Source: Halolamina rubra
GTDB taxonomy: Archaea > Halobacteriota > Halobacteria > Halobacteriales > Haloferacaceae
Length of the DNA: 64,000 bases
Assembly (NCBI RefSeq): GCF_000739555.1
Contig: NZ_BBJN01000012.1
Span: forward strand, 1-64,000
Direction of reading: 5' to 3'
The translations under genes were made by a program, and so were the position numbers. Positions 37,445 to 45,214 of the stretch are shown one piece after another. Under the pieces are notes generated by a model. The model was not told the DNA's origin and made no database searches. It worked only from the letters and a program-made list of their open reading frames with translations. Within the stretch, counting starts at the first letter, position 1. Each line of letters opens with the position of its first letter.

Positions 37445-37517
37445 GCCGTCGTAGCTCAGCTGGTAGAGCACCACGCTGTTAACGTGGTTGTCCCAGGTTC
37501 GAGCCCTGGCGACGGCG
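37445..37517 (+). tRNA. tRNA-Asn (GTT anticodon)
   Basis: GCCGTCG pairs with CGACGGC and the discriminator is G. The anticodon loop CTGTTAA gives GTT. The D arm AGCTCAGCTGGTAGAGC and T arm CCAGG-TTCGAGC-CCTGG are standard. CCA is not encoded. It is 48 nt upstream of tRNA-Met on the same strand, probably one transcript. Confidence 0.95.
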
Positions 37518-37565
37518 TCGATCCTTTCGGTAGTCTCAAGGGCGAGCCCTCCGGCTATTCACGTA

Positions 37566-37641
37566 GGGCCCTTAGCTTAGTCTGGTTCACAGCACCCGGC
37601 TCATAACCGGGCGATCGGTGGTTCAAATCCGCCAGGGCCCA
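37566..37641 (+). tRNA. tRNA with CAT anticodon (elongator Met likely)
   Basis: GGGCCCT pairs with AGGGCCC and the discriminator is A. The anticodon stem-loop CCCGG-CTCATAA-CCGGG gives CAT. The acceptor does not start with AGC, which argues against initiator tRNA. Ile2 (CAT with agmatidine) cannot be excluded from sequence alone. CCA is not encoded. Confidence 0.85.
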
Positions 37642-37674
37642 CTCGAACTGCTACAGTTTGGCACCGACCAGCGA

Positions 37675-38352
37675 CTAGTCTTTCAGTTCCACGCCTCCGA
37701 ACGCGACGAAGCCAGTAATGACGAGATCGACCGTCTCGTGATCGGCGTCGACGCGCAGCCGGCTGTCCTCGCTGGCGCCGAAGACGGGCAACACGTCCAG
37801 TTCGACGTTCCAGTCGCGGGGGACGACGATATCGACGCCGCCGAACAGCACGGTCACGTTCACGCGTGCGGGGCGCTCCCCGGGGCTGGCGTCACGCAGA
37901 TCGAGCGTGGTTCCGCCGAACAGGGTGATCAGGTTCGCTCGCTCGAACGCGGTGCCGCGGACCCGGCGTTCGACGTCGCCGAACAGCGAGAACGTGTCGA
38001 CCACCGACCGCTCGGTCGTCGGCGTCGTGCGGTCGAACCGCCCGGCGAGCAGCGAGAGGCCGAAGATGACGATCACCAGCGGCCAGAGCGTCGCGAGTTC
38101 GGCCCACTCGAAGATATCGAGCGTCACGAGCTGGATCGCCCCGGCGACCAGGATCAGTGTGAGCGGGCCGAACAGGTTCCGAAAGCCACTGACGACGATC
38201 GCGTAGAGGCCGACGAGCACGAACAGCGCCGGCGTGTAGCGAAACAGCGGTCCGGTGTCGTAAATCCCGGTCGTGTCGAGGAACAGGAGCACCCCGACGA
38301 GCACGATCACCACGCCCACGACGACTTGCGACGACAGTGTGCGGTCGGCCAT
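37675..38352 (-). CDS. LiaF-like membrane protein with C-terminal beta domain
   Basis: A 225-residue protein. About four helices (VVVGVVIVLVGVLLFLD, FVLVGLYAIVVSGF, LILVAGAIQLVTL and LVIVIFGLSLLAG) occupy residues 8-105. The rest is a repeated beta structure (LITLFGGTTLDLRDA, VNVTVLFGGVDIVVP, VITGFVAFGGVELKD), the pattern of LiaF/DUF2154-like C-terminal domains. Bacterial relatives sense cell-envelope stress. The start at 38352 is preferred; a longer in-frame start at 38427 lacks support. It converges with tRNA-Met with a 33-nt gap. Confidence 0.8.
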   Translation of the reverse strand: MADRTLSSQVVVGVVIVLVGVLLFLDTTGIYDTGPLFRYTPALFVLVGLYAIVVSGFRNLFGPLTLILVAGAIQLVTLDIFEWAELATLWPLVIVIFGLSLLAGRFDRTTPTTERSVVDTFSLFGDVERRVRGTAFERANLITLFGGTTLDLRDASPGERPARVNVTVLFGGVDIVVPRDWNVELDVLPVFGASEDSRLRVDADHETVDLVITGFVAFGGVELKD

Positions 38353-38451
38353 ACGGCGGGATTGGCCGAGCCCCCGTATTGTTACGCCGAGGTTTCTACC
38401 GGACTGGCACGCCACACCGTCACTCAAACGCCGTTTTGTCTCTGAGTGACT

Positions 38452-38459
38452 TCTTTATC
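38452..38459 (+). promoter_or_regulatory. TATA-like box deciding the GTG start at 38482
   Basis: TCTTTATC lies 23-30 nt before the GTG at 38482. The upstream in-frame ATG at 38446 precedes this element and would not be transcribed, so GTG is the likely start. Confidence 0.5.
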
Positions 38460-38481
38460 GGGCCGGCCACAACCCCCACTC

Positions 38482-39021
38482 GTGCGACAGAACGCCCTCC
38501 ACCGACGACGGTTCGTCGCCGCCACAGCCACCACGCTCACAGCCGCCGTCGCCGGCTGTTCGACCCTGCCGGGCACTAGCGACACGACCGAGGAGCTCAC
38601 CTTCGACGAGCTCCACCAGACGCCCACCTACGTCGCCGACGGCGTCGACCTCACGCTCCCCGACGAGGTCCCCACCGAGAGCGAGCCCGGCGACGCCGAC
38701 CTGCTCCTCCTCCCCGGGGACACGGGCGTCGACCCCGAGCAGGCAGCCGAGTGGCTGACCGAGGACCGCAAGATCGGCCTCCTCGGCGACGCCGCCGAGC
38801 CGACGTGGATCGACTGGGAGGAGAGCGACGCGTTCGAGGAAACGTTCGACAACCAGGGCATCGGGGACAGCGAACCGGACCCCCAGCTCCTGGTCGGCGT
38901 GACGTTCGACAACCGCACGTCGACGTACGGCCGGACGTGGGCGGACGGCCCGCGGGAGCGTGACCTGATCCGCGCGCTGGACGAGATCATGGTCGACATC
39001 GCCGAGCGGACGCCCAGCTGA
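38482..39021 (+). CDS. Tat-type lipoprotein, unknown function
   Basis: A 179-residue protein if it starts at GTG 38482. The N-terminus has HRRRFVAATATTL with a lipobox VAGC, matching Tat-exported haloarchaeal lipoproteins. The mature part is acidic and alpha/beta: DADLLLLPGDTGVDPEQAAEW and IGLLGDAAEPTWIDWEES. No family recognised. It is followed 40 nt later by the receiver/GAF gene. Confidence 0.68.
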   Translation: MRQNALHRRRFVAATATTLTAAVAGCSTLPGTSDTTEELTFDELHQTPTYVADGVDLTLPDEVPTESEPGDADLLLLPGDTGVDPEQAAEWLTEDRKIGLLGDAAEPTWIDWEESDAFEETFDNQGIGDSEPDPQLLVGVTFDNRTSTYGRTWADGPRERDLIRALDEIMVDIAERTPS

Positions 39022-39061
39022 GGGCCGCCAGTTTCCTAACCCCGCCGGGGGAAGGGCGCGT

Positions 39062-39931
39062 ATGTTACTCTGCGTCGATTCGGACGCCGCCGCGCGGACG
39101 GCGACGGCCGAGACGCTGCGGGATGCCGGGTTCACCGTCGCGGAGGCGGCGACGGCGGGCGCCGCGCGGGAGCGTTTCGACGACGATCTCGAGGGAGTCG
39201 TCACCGAACAAACGCTGTCGGGCGGGACCGGGTTGGAACTCGTGGCCGACGTGCGCGATGCCGTCCCCGACACGCCCTGTGTCCTGTTCACCGACGTGCC
39301 CGTTGCGGAGATCGACACTGCGGCGTTCGGCGACCTCGTTGTCGAGTACGTCCCGAAGGACGCGCCAAACGCGCGGTCGGAGGTCGTGGACCTGCTGAAC
39401 CACGCCGTCGCGTTCCGTGATCAGACAGCCTACCCGCTGCCGGAGAACGAGGAGGCTCGCCTCGCCGCGCTTGAGCAGCACGCGGCCAACCCCGGCGAGC
39501 TCGGGGAGTCGTTCGACCGACTGACCGAACTCGCGGCCGAACTGTTCGGCGTCGACGCCGCCGCGATCGGTCTGATCGACACCCACGAACAGCGCTTTCT
39601 CGCCTGCCACGGGGTTTCGCTCGGCCCGATGGACCGGGAAGACACCATCTGCACCTACGCGATCCTCGACGACGGCGTGACCGTGATCGAGGACACCGAG
39701 GAGGACCCCCGGTTCGCGGAGAACGAGGGACTGGAGGCGGCGAACATCCGGTTCTACGCCAGCGCACCGATCGAGACGGGTTCGGGCGAGGCCATCGGGA
39801 CGTTCTGTGTCTACGACGACGAACCGCGGGGGTTCTCGGCGCGCGACCGGGAGCTCCTCTCACTCCTGGGCGACGAAGCGATGGAGCAACTGACGCTCCG
39901 CCGTCGACTCCGCGAGGTCGACGATGAGTGA
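39062..39931 (+). CDS. Receiver-like domain plus GAF domain protein
   Basis: A 289-residue cytosolic protein. Residues 1-115 resemble a response-regulator receiver: acidic D6 in LLCVDSD, T77 in VLFTDVP and K99 in YVPKD are in place, but the phosphoacceptor position holds E49 (VVTEQTLSGG) instead of Asp. Residues about 140-285 form a GAF domain (FDRLTELAAELFGVDAAAIG, EDTICTYAILDDG, FYASAPIETGSGEAIGTFCV). No output DNA-binding or kinase domain is present. Its end overlaps the next gene by 8 nt, so the two act together. The Glu may mimic a permanently phosphorylated state; that is inference. Confidence 0.85.
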   Translation: MLLCVDSDAAARTATAETLRDAGFTVAEAATAGAARERFDDDLEGVVTEQTLSGGTGLELVADVRDAVPDTPCVLFTDVPVAEIDTAAFGDLVVEYVPKDAPNARSEVVDLLNHAVAFRDQTAYPLPENEEARLAALEQHAANPGELGESFDRLTELAAELFGVDAAAIGLIDTHEQRFLACHGVSLGPMDREDTICTYAILDDGVTVIEDTEEDPRFAENEGLEAANIRFYASAPIETGSGEAIGTFCVYDDEPRGFSARDRELLSLLGDEAMEQLTLRRRLREVDDE

Positions 39932-40577
39932 CGACCGCTACGGGTTCGAGGACGTCCCGCTCGACACGATCCGGCCGGGGACGACCGTGCTGCTCGCTGG
40001 GCCGAGCCACGCCGGAACGCGCGAACTGGGGCTCCGCTTGCTCGCCGGCCGGGAGGGTGAGGGGGCGATCCTCGTCACCACCAACCGACGTTCCCGGCGC
40101 ATCGCCGCCGACTGCGAGCGCGCGGGGCTCCGGCTGGCGGCGGACAGCACGGCCATCCTTGACTGCGTCGGTGGCGAGGACAGCGACGTGCCCGCACAGG
40201 TACTCCCGGTCTCGGGCCCCTCGGACCTGACGGGGATCGGGATGCGCTACTCGGACGTGCACCGCGAGTTCGCCCGATCCGGGATCGACCGCATCCGAAC
40301 GGGGCTGTTCTCGCTGTCGACGCTGCTCTCGTTCGGCGACCTCAAGACGGTCTCGCGGTTCGTCCACACGCTCGTCGGTCGCATCGACTCCCTCGACGGG
40401 CTGGGCGTGCTGGTGGTCGACCCGGCGATCCACGACGACGCGACGATCAGCACGCTCTCGCAGTTCTGTGCCGGCCGCATCGACGTCCGCGAGGGCGACG
40501 ACGGGCCGGAGCTCCGGGCGCGTGGCCTCCCCAGCCAGTCACGGGACTGGCGCGGGTTCGATCTGGCGTGGGAGTAG
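39924..40577 (+). CDS. RecA-superfamily-like signalling protein (DUF7504-type), degenerate P-loop
   Basis: A 217-residue protein with a RecA/KaiC-like pattern: TTVLLAGPSHAGTRELGLRLL followed by a long alpha/beta domain, and GVLVVDPAIHDDATISTL where a Walker B would be. The P-loop lacks the Lys of GKT/S (it reads GPSHAGTRE, about 26-34), so ATP binding is doubtful. I believe it belongs to the haloarchaeal DUF7504 group found beside signal-transduction genes. It overlaps the receiver/GAF gene by 8 nt. Confidence 0.75.
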   Translation: MSDDRYGFEDVPLDTIRPGTTVLLAGPSHAGTRELGLRLLAGREGEGAILVTTNRRSRRIAADCERAGLRLAADSTAILDCVGGEDSDVPAQVLPVSGPSDLTGIGMRYSDVHREFARSGIDRIRTGLFSLSTLLSFGDLKTVSRFVHTLVGRIDSLDGLGVLVVDPAIHDDATISTLSQFCAGRIDVREGDDGPELRARGLPSQSRDWRGFDLAWE

Positions 40578-40619
40578 CTAGCCGGTGGTGCAAAGACCCC
40601 CGAGTCCGTTGGTCCGGCT

Positions 40620-41582
40620 ATGCACGACGCCGAACGCGTCACGTTGGCCCGACTCCCCTCGGGCGTGGAACTGGAGACGACCGTCCACACGTACGGCGAC
40701 GGCGACGGGCCGACGCTGTACGTGCAGGCGGCCCAGCACGGCCGCGAGATCAACGGGAGCGAGGTGCTCCGACGGCTCCACGCCGAACTGCTCGCGCGGC
40801 AGGACGACTTCTCTGGCACGCTGATCGCCGTCCCCGTCGCCGACCCGATCACGTTCGACCGCGTCTCCTACACCGCGCCGGAGCCGCTGGACTCGGTGAA
40901 CGCGAACATGAACCGCTGCTGGCCCGGCGACGAGGACGGCACGCTCCACGAGCGTATGGCGGCGACGCTCTGGGAGTACGCCGGCGACGCCGACGCCATC
41001 GTCGACCTCCACACCGGGGGGCTGGAGATGCTCCCCCACACCGTCTACCTGAAGGGCGACGCCGAGTGCCGCGCGCTCGCGGAGGCGTTCGGCATCGACC
41101 TGCTGCTGGCGGAGGCGGCGGGCGAGGACGCCGACGCGGAGTGGCAGGACCGCGACTTCGGCGGGAAGCTCCGCGTCGCGGCCACCCAGGAGGGGATCCC
41201 GACCATCACGCCCGAGCTCGCCCACAACACCGAACTCGTCGAGGACGCCATCGACGCCGGCCTGGCCGGGATGCTCGACACGCTCCGGCACCTCGACATG
41301 CTGCCGGGCGAGCCGGCGTCGAAGAACGCGACGGTCGCGCGCAACCACCTGGGCCGGGTGAAAGCCGCCGACTCGGGGCTGTTCCACGTCGACGGCCCGG
41401 TCGAACTCGGCGACTACGTCGAGCCGGGGGACTACGTCGGCACGCTGTACGACCCGACGAGCTACGAGGCGCTGCAGGAGGTGACCGTCGACCGCGAGGG
41501 GATCGTCTACTCGCTGGAGCGGGAGGCGACGGTGACCGCCGGCTCGAACCTGGTCGGGGTCGCGCTGCTGCTCGAGGAGTAG
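40620..41582 (+). CDS. Succinylglutamate desuccinylase/aspartoacylase family hydrolase
   Basis: A 320-residue M14-like zinc hydrolase. The metal ligands are H40 and E43 in AAQHGREINGS and the later His in IVDLHTGG (about residue 126). A C-terminal beta domain follows (GPVELGDYVEPGDYVGTLYD, barrel-sandwich-like), as in AstE/AspA relatives. Such enzymes remove acyl groups from N-acyl amino acids or similar amides; the substrate here is unknown. It ends 45 nt before tRNA-Leu. Confidence 0.9.
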   Translation: MHDAERVTLARLPSGVELETTVHTYGDGDGPTLYVQAAQHGREINGSEVLRRLHAELLARQDDFSGTLIAVPVADPITFDRVSYTAPEPLDSVNANMNRCWPGDEDGTLHERMAATLWEYAGDADAIVDLHTGGLEMLPHTVYLKGDAECRALAEAFGIDLLLAEAAGEDADAEWQDRDFGGKLRVAATQEGIPTITPELAHNTELVEDAIDAGLAGMLDTLRHLDMLPGEPASKNATVARNHLGRVKAADSGLFHVDGPVELGDYVEPGDYVGTLYDPTSYEALQEVTVDREGIVYSLEREATVTAGSNLVGVALLLEE

Positions 41583-41627
41583 CGGGACCGAAACCGACTT
41601 CCGGCGGTACGGGGAACTGCCGGACGC

Positions 41628-41712
41628 GCGAGGGTGGCCGAGTCAGGACAAAGGCGGCGGGCTTAAGACCCGCTCCCGTAGGGGTCCGTGGGTTCGAATC
41701 CCTCCCCTCGCA
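41628..41712 (+). tRNA. tRNA-Leu (TAA anticodon)
   Basis: GCGAGGG pairs with CCCTCGC and the discriminator is A. The anticodon loop CTTAAGA gives TAA (reads UUA/UUG). A long variable arm (TCCCGTAGGGGTCC region) marks a class II tRNA. The T stem has one T-T mismatch (positions 41689 and 41703), unusual but tolerable. CCA is not encoded. TTTT follows directly. Confidence 0.9.
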
Positions 41713-41743
41713 TTTTCCGGCGCGACCGAAGGGAGCGTCGTGA

Positions 41744-41840
41744 AAATCGTCACGGGAGTGGCTTCGAACCAGGGAGGTCGCGCGCAGCGAGCGAACGCGA
41801 GCGAGCAGGTCCGACCGTGGTTCGAATCCCTCCCCGATTT
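41744..41840. repeat. Imperfect palindrome carrying tRNA-Leu T-arm remnants
   Basis: The 97-nt unit begins GAAAATCG and ends CGATTTTC, with a GC-rich AGCGAGCGAACGCGAGCG centre. Its right arm has GGTTCGAATCCCTCCCC (41819-41835), identical to the T-arm/acceptor piece of tRNA-Leu (41691-41707), a 17-bp direct repeat 128 nt apart. Its left arm has the inverted form TTCGAACC plus GGGAGG. No ORF is supported. It could be an att-like scar or a fold-back repeat family. Confidence 0.6.
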
Positions 41841-41914
41841 TCCCACGGCCTCGACGCCACAGATCATCGACGCCTCATCGACGCCCCTCGACACAAACTC
41901 TTTGACGCTGGATC

Positions 41915-41930
41915 TAATTACATGTAATTA
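41915..41930. promoter_or_regulatory. Perfect 16-bp palindrome next to a start codon
   Basis: TAATTACATGTAATTA is perfectly symmetric and ends 2 nt before the ATG at 41933, so a protein bound there would block the start of transcription or the first codons. It is the most AT-rich spot in the area. No regulator gene is adjacent. Confidence 0.5.
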
Positions 41931-41932
41931 CC

Positions 41933-42121
41933 ATGCGCTCGGTCGGCGACCTCACGCGGCCGGACCTCCAGCTCCTGTTCATCCCGTTCGCGTTGCTTTC
42001 CGGCGTGCTCGCCGCCGTACTCTCGCCGCTGTCGATCGGCGTCGGCGCCGGCGCTGGCTCGGTGCTGGCGAGCCTCGCCGTCGTCGACGGCGTCGCGCTC
42101 AACCCGCCGACGGAGAACTGA
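41933..42121 (+). CDS. Small two-helix membrane protein
   Basis: A 62-residue protein with two hydrophobic stretches: LLFIPFALLSGVLAAVLS (about 14-31) and GVGAGAGSVLASLAVVDGV (about 36-54). The short N-terminus (MRSVGDLTRPD) is charged and the tail is ALNPPTEN. No family recognised. A 16-bp palindrome lies just upstream and two strong hairpins follow downstream. Confidence 0.6.
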   Translation: MRSVGDLTRPDLQLLFIPFALLSGVLAAVLSPLSIGVGAGAGSVLASLAVVDGVALNPPTEN

Positions 42122-42176
42122 GCCGTCGCCGGTGACGGCGGCGACGCTGGTCGAGTACGTTTCAGCGAAAACGGGC

Positions 42177-42206
42177 CGCGCCGCCGCGAAAAAGCGCGGC
42201 GGCGCG
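42177..42206. terminator. Strong GC hairpin between convergent genes
   Basis: CGCGCCGCCGCG (42177-42188) and CGCGGCGGCGCG (42195-42206) form a perfect 12-bp stem with the loop AAAAAG. It lies between the ends of the small membrane protein (plus) and the flavin monooxygenase (minus), so it could mark the 3' end of either transcript. Archaeal termination usually depends on T-runs rather than hairpins, so the role is uncertain. Confidence 0.5.
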
Positions 42207-42224
42207 AGCCCGGTTGGTCCCCGC

Positions 42225-42255
42225 TGACGCTTCGGCCCTCCAAAGCGAAGCGTCA
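42225..42255. terminator. Second hairpin between convergent genes
   Basis: TGACGCTTCG (42225-42234) and CGAAGCGTCA (42246-42255) form a perfect 10-bp stem around an 11-nt loop, 18 nt after the previous hairpin. The rest of this 227-nt gap shows nothing else I can name. Confidence 0.45.
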
Positions 42256-42348
42256 CCTGAACCATGTGGGTGGAACACCTTAAACCTATTCGCTACCGGA
42301 ACGCCGAGCCTTGACGCACGGGCGCCCCTGGCAGCGGTTCTGCGGTCC

Positions 42349-43704
42349 TCACTGCCGGGCCGGGTGGTGGTCGGGGAGGCGTCGCTGCCCCTCGCCGTAG
42401 AGCCGTTCCCGAAGCGTGTCACCCTCGTACTCGGTGCGGAACAGGCCGCGATCCTGCAGTTCCGGCACCACCTGATCGACGAACTCGTCGAGGCTGCCGG
42501 TGCGGACCGCCTCCTTCACGTTGAACCCGTCGACGCCGACCGACTCGTGCCAGTACACGAGTTCGTCGGCGACCTGCTCGGGCGTGCCGACGACGATGGG
42601 GGAGGTCGAACCGAGGCCGGAGAACTCCGCCACCTCGCGCACGGTCCACTCGCGGTCGGGGTCGGCCTGCGTGAACGCGTTCATCGTTCCCTGGATCGCC
42701 TGCGTCTCGATGTGCTCGACTTTCTGGTCCGGGTCGAGTTCGGAGAGGTCCATGTCGAGGAAGCCCGAGAGCAGGGCGAGCGTCGACTCCACGTCGATCG
42801 AGTCCTTCAGCGCCTCGTACTTCGCTTCGGCCTCCGCTTCCGTCGGCGCCACGACCGGCACGATGCCGATGAAGAAGGAGATCGAGTCCTCGTCGCGGCC
42901 GGCGTCGGCGGCCCGCTGCTGGACGTCCTCCACGTACTCCCGGACCCCCTCCTCGGTGGGCTGGGAGCAGAACACCGCCTCGGCGTTGGCGGCGGCGAAG
43001 TCGCGACCGTACTCCGAGGAGCCGGCCTGGTAGATCACCGGCGTGCGCTGCGGTGAGGGCTCGGAGCCGTGCGGGCCGGGCACGTCGAAGAACTCGCCCT
43101 CGTGGTCGATGCTGTGGACCTTCTCCGGATCGGTGTAGCGCCCCGACTCGGCGTCCCGCAGCACGGCATCGTCCTCCCACGAGTCCTCCCAGAGCGCGTA
43201 GCAGACGTCGAGGAACTCCGCGGCGCGCTCGTAGCGCGTCTCCTTCTCCATCCGTTCGTCGAGGCCGAGGTTGTCGGCGGCGGACTCGAGGTAGGAGGTG
43301 ACGACGTTGAACGCCACGCGGCCGTCGGTGAGGTGGTCGAGCGTCGAGAACTCGCGGGCGAGCTGGTAGGGGTGGTTGTACGTGGTGGACTTGGTGATCG
43401 CGAACCCCAAATCGTCGGTCACCTCCGCCATCGCGGGCACCACGAGTGCGGGGTCGTTCGAGGGCGTCTGGACGGCCTTCTCGATGGCCGTCTCGCGGTC
43501 GCCGCCGTAGACGTCGTAGATACCGCGCACGTCGGCGAAGAACACGGCGTCGAACTTGCCGCGCTCGGCGGTGCGGGCCACGTCGGTCCAGTACTCCCGG
43601 TCGGTGTACTCGCCCGAGCGGTCGCCGTCCCGCCGCCACGTCCCGGGCGAGACGTGCTCGACGGCGTTCATCGTGAAGAGGTTGAGGTGGAGCCGATCGC
43701 TCAT
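42349..43704 (-). CDS. LLM class flavin-dependent monooxygenase (NtaA/SnaA/DszA-like)
   Basis: A 451-residue luciferase-like FMNH2-dependent monooxygenase. The N-terminal HLNLFTMNAVEHVSPGTWR and the region YGGDRETAIEKAVQTPSNDP, TYNHPYQLAREFSTLDHLT and GRVAFNVVTSYLESAADNLG closely follow the NtaA/SnaA/DszA subgroup. Members use reduced flavin from a separate reductase to cleave C-N or C-S bonds (nitrilotriacetate, pristinamycin, dibenzothiophene sulfone). No flavin reductase is adjacent. It is cytosolic and full length. The substrate is unknown. Confidence 0.9.
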   Translation of the reverse strand: MSDRLHLNLFTMNAVEHVSPGTWRRDGDRSGEYTDREYWTDVARTAERGKFDAVFFADVRGIYDVYGGDRETAIEKAVQTPSNDPALVVPAMAEVTDDLGFAITKSTTYNHPYQLAREFSTLDHLTDGRVAFNVVTSYLESAADNLGLDERMEKETRYERAAEFLDVCYALWEDSWEDDAVLRDAESGRYTDPEKVHSIDHEGEFFDVPGPHGSEPSPQRTPVIYQAGSSEYGRDFAAANAEAVFCSQPTEEGVREYVEDVQQRAADAGRDEDSISFFIGIVPVVAPTEAEAEAKYEALKDSIDVESTLALLSGFLDMDLSELDPDQKVEHIETQAIQGTMNAFTQADPDREWTVREVAEFSGLGSTSPIVVGTPEQVADELVYWHESVGVDGFNVKEAVRTGSLDEFVDQVVPELQDRGLFRTEYEGDTLRERLYGEGQRRLPDHHPARQ

Positions 43705-43853
43705 CTTACTCGCCAGTAGCGGCGTGACGGGTTAGGAACCACCGGGTGCCGGCGAAACGGTGGGGTTTCGTGGACGGATCCGTACGACAGTGTGCAGGTC
43801 TGGGGCGTCGAGCGTCGTCGACGCCGTCGGCTGGACCACCCCGAATGGCCGCC

Positions 43854-45074
43854 TCAGCAGGAGCAGTAGTACTCGCGGTCCGTGAACTCGGTGTCGAGCA
43901 GCTGCGCCGTCGGCGCCGGATCGCTCGGGCGATAGACGCCGGTCGTCAGGTCGCCGTCGGGCTCGAAGTCGCCGGAGACCAGCGACATCCAGTCCTCGGT
44001 GTCGAGCACGTCCCAGAACGCCTCCGCGGTCGCGAGCAGGGTGAGGTAGTCCCGCAGGTACACCCAGCGCCCGTCGTCGATGGGGCCCGGCTCGAACGCC
44101 TCCCCCACGGCGTCGGCGTAGGCGGCGTACGGCAGGTTCGCGCCCACCGACACCGGCAGCGAGATCCACTTCCAGGGGCGGGTGTTGATGTCCAGCAGCA
44201 CGTACTCCTCGCGGTCGGCGTCGTACACGAACTCCGACTCGCTGATCCCGCGGTAGCCGGCGTCCTCGATCACCGAGAGCGCCCGGGCCTCGATCTCGGG
44301 GGCGTCGACGGTCTCCACCAGACAGGAGGTGCCGAACTCCAGCGGGAACCGCACGGCGGCGTTGCCGACCACGGCGAGCGGTTCGCCCTCCGCCGGCACG
44401 TAGGAGGCCAGCGAGCGGTCCTTCCCGGTCGCGATGTTCACTTTCTCCTGCAGCATCACCTCGACGCCCGCGGTCGCGGCGGCGTCGAGCACGTCGTGCA
44501 GTTCCTCCCCGTTCGCCACCTCGACGACGTTGCTGCCGATCGCCTCCTCGCCCTCGCGCTTCCGTGCGGGCTTGACGACCAGCGGGAAGCCGAGCTCCGC
44601 GGCGGCCGCGTCGGGGTCGGTCTCGCTCGGAAAGTACGTCTCGGGGTAGGGGACGCCCAGCTCCTCGGCGCGGCGGTAGAGTCGGCTCTTGTCGAGCACG
44701 CTCACGTGGTTCTCCCACGGGAGGATCACGTTCTCGACGCCGGCGTCGGCGAACCCGTGGACCCACTCGTCCATGCAGCCGAACGCGACGACCTCGCCGG
44801 CGGCGTCGGCGATCGCGGCAAGATCTTCCGCGAAACCTTGCGGGTCGTCGAGCGGGTAGCGCACTTCGCCCGCGAAATCGATCGCGTCGGAGGGGTGGGC
44901 GACCCCGTCGCCGACTCGGTCGATCGCGATCACGGGCACGCCGTGGGCGTCGAGCGCGCGGGCGACGCTCAGCCCCGTGATGTGTGCGTTCGCGACGACC
45001 GCAGGCGTGCGGTCGAACTCGGCGTCGTCGACGGCGGCGACGAGCGCGTCGGTGTCGAGGAACTGCTCGGCCAT
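43854..45074 (-). CDS. ATP-grasp domain protein (carboxylate-amine ligase type)
   Basis: A 406-residue ATP-grasp ligase. The N-terminal Rossmann-like part (VVANAHITGLSVARALDAHG) is followed by the ATP-grasp core: YFPSETDPDAAAAELGFPLVVKPA, IGSNVVEV, the metal ligands in YVLLDINTRPWKW. ATP-grasp enzymes join a carboxylate to an amine or thiol via an acylphosphate. The protein ends in REYYCSC, an unusual Cys-Ser-Cys tail. The product is unknown. It precedes the monooxygenase on the same strand with a 149-nt gap that contains nothing I recognise, so co-transcription is uncertain. Confidence 0.85.
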   Translation of the reverse strand: MAEQFLDTDALVAAVDDAEFDRTPAVVANAHITGLSVARALDAHGVPVIAIDRVGDGVAHPSDAIDFAGEVRYPLDDPQGFAEDLAAIADAAGEVVAFGCMDEWVHGFADAGVENVILPWENHVSVLDKSRLYRRAEELGVPYPETYFPSETDPDAAAAELGFPLVVKPARKREGEEAIGSNVVEVANGEELHDVLDAAATAGVEVMLQEKVNIATGKDRSLASYVPAEGEPLAVVGNAAVRFPLEFGTSCLVETVDAPEIEARALSVIEDAGYRGISESEFVYDADREEYVLLDINTRPWKWISLPVSVGANLPYAAYADAVGEAFEPGPIDDGRWVYLRDYLTLLATAEAFWDVLDTEDWMSLVSGDFEPDGDLTTGVYRPSDPAPTAQLLDTEFTDREYYCSC

Positions 45075-45214
45075 ACCCGGCGTTCGGCGTCGGCTGGGAA
45101 AAGCCCCGTCGAACCGGCACGGGAGCGCCCGTACCGCGGTCGCTCCCGCCCGGTAGCGGCGCCGCGGCCCACCGGAAGGGACGCGCTTATTCGGCGCAAC
45201 CGCCTGGGACGGGT

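Noticed and set aside
38446-38481. ATG 38446 as start of the lipoprotein
   Set aside because: It lies upstream of the TATA-like element at 38452-38459 and outside the signal peptide pattern.
41819-41840. A second tRNA gene near 41820
   Set aside because: Only the T arm/acceptor piece is present; no anticodon or D arm can be folded.
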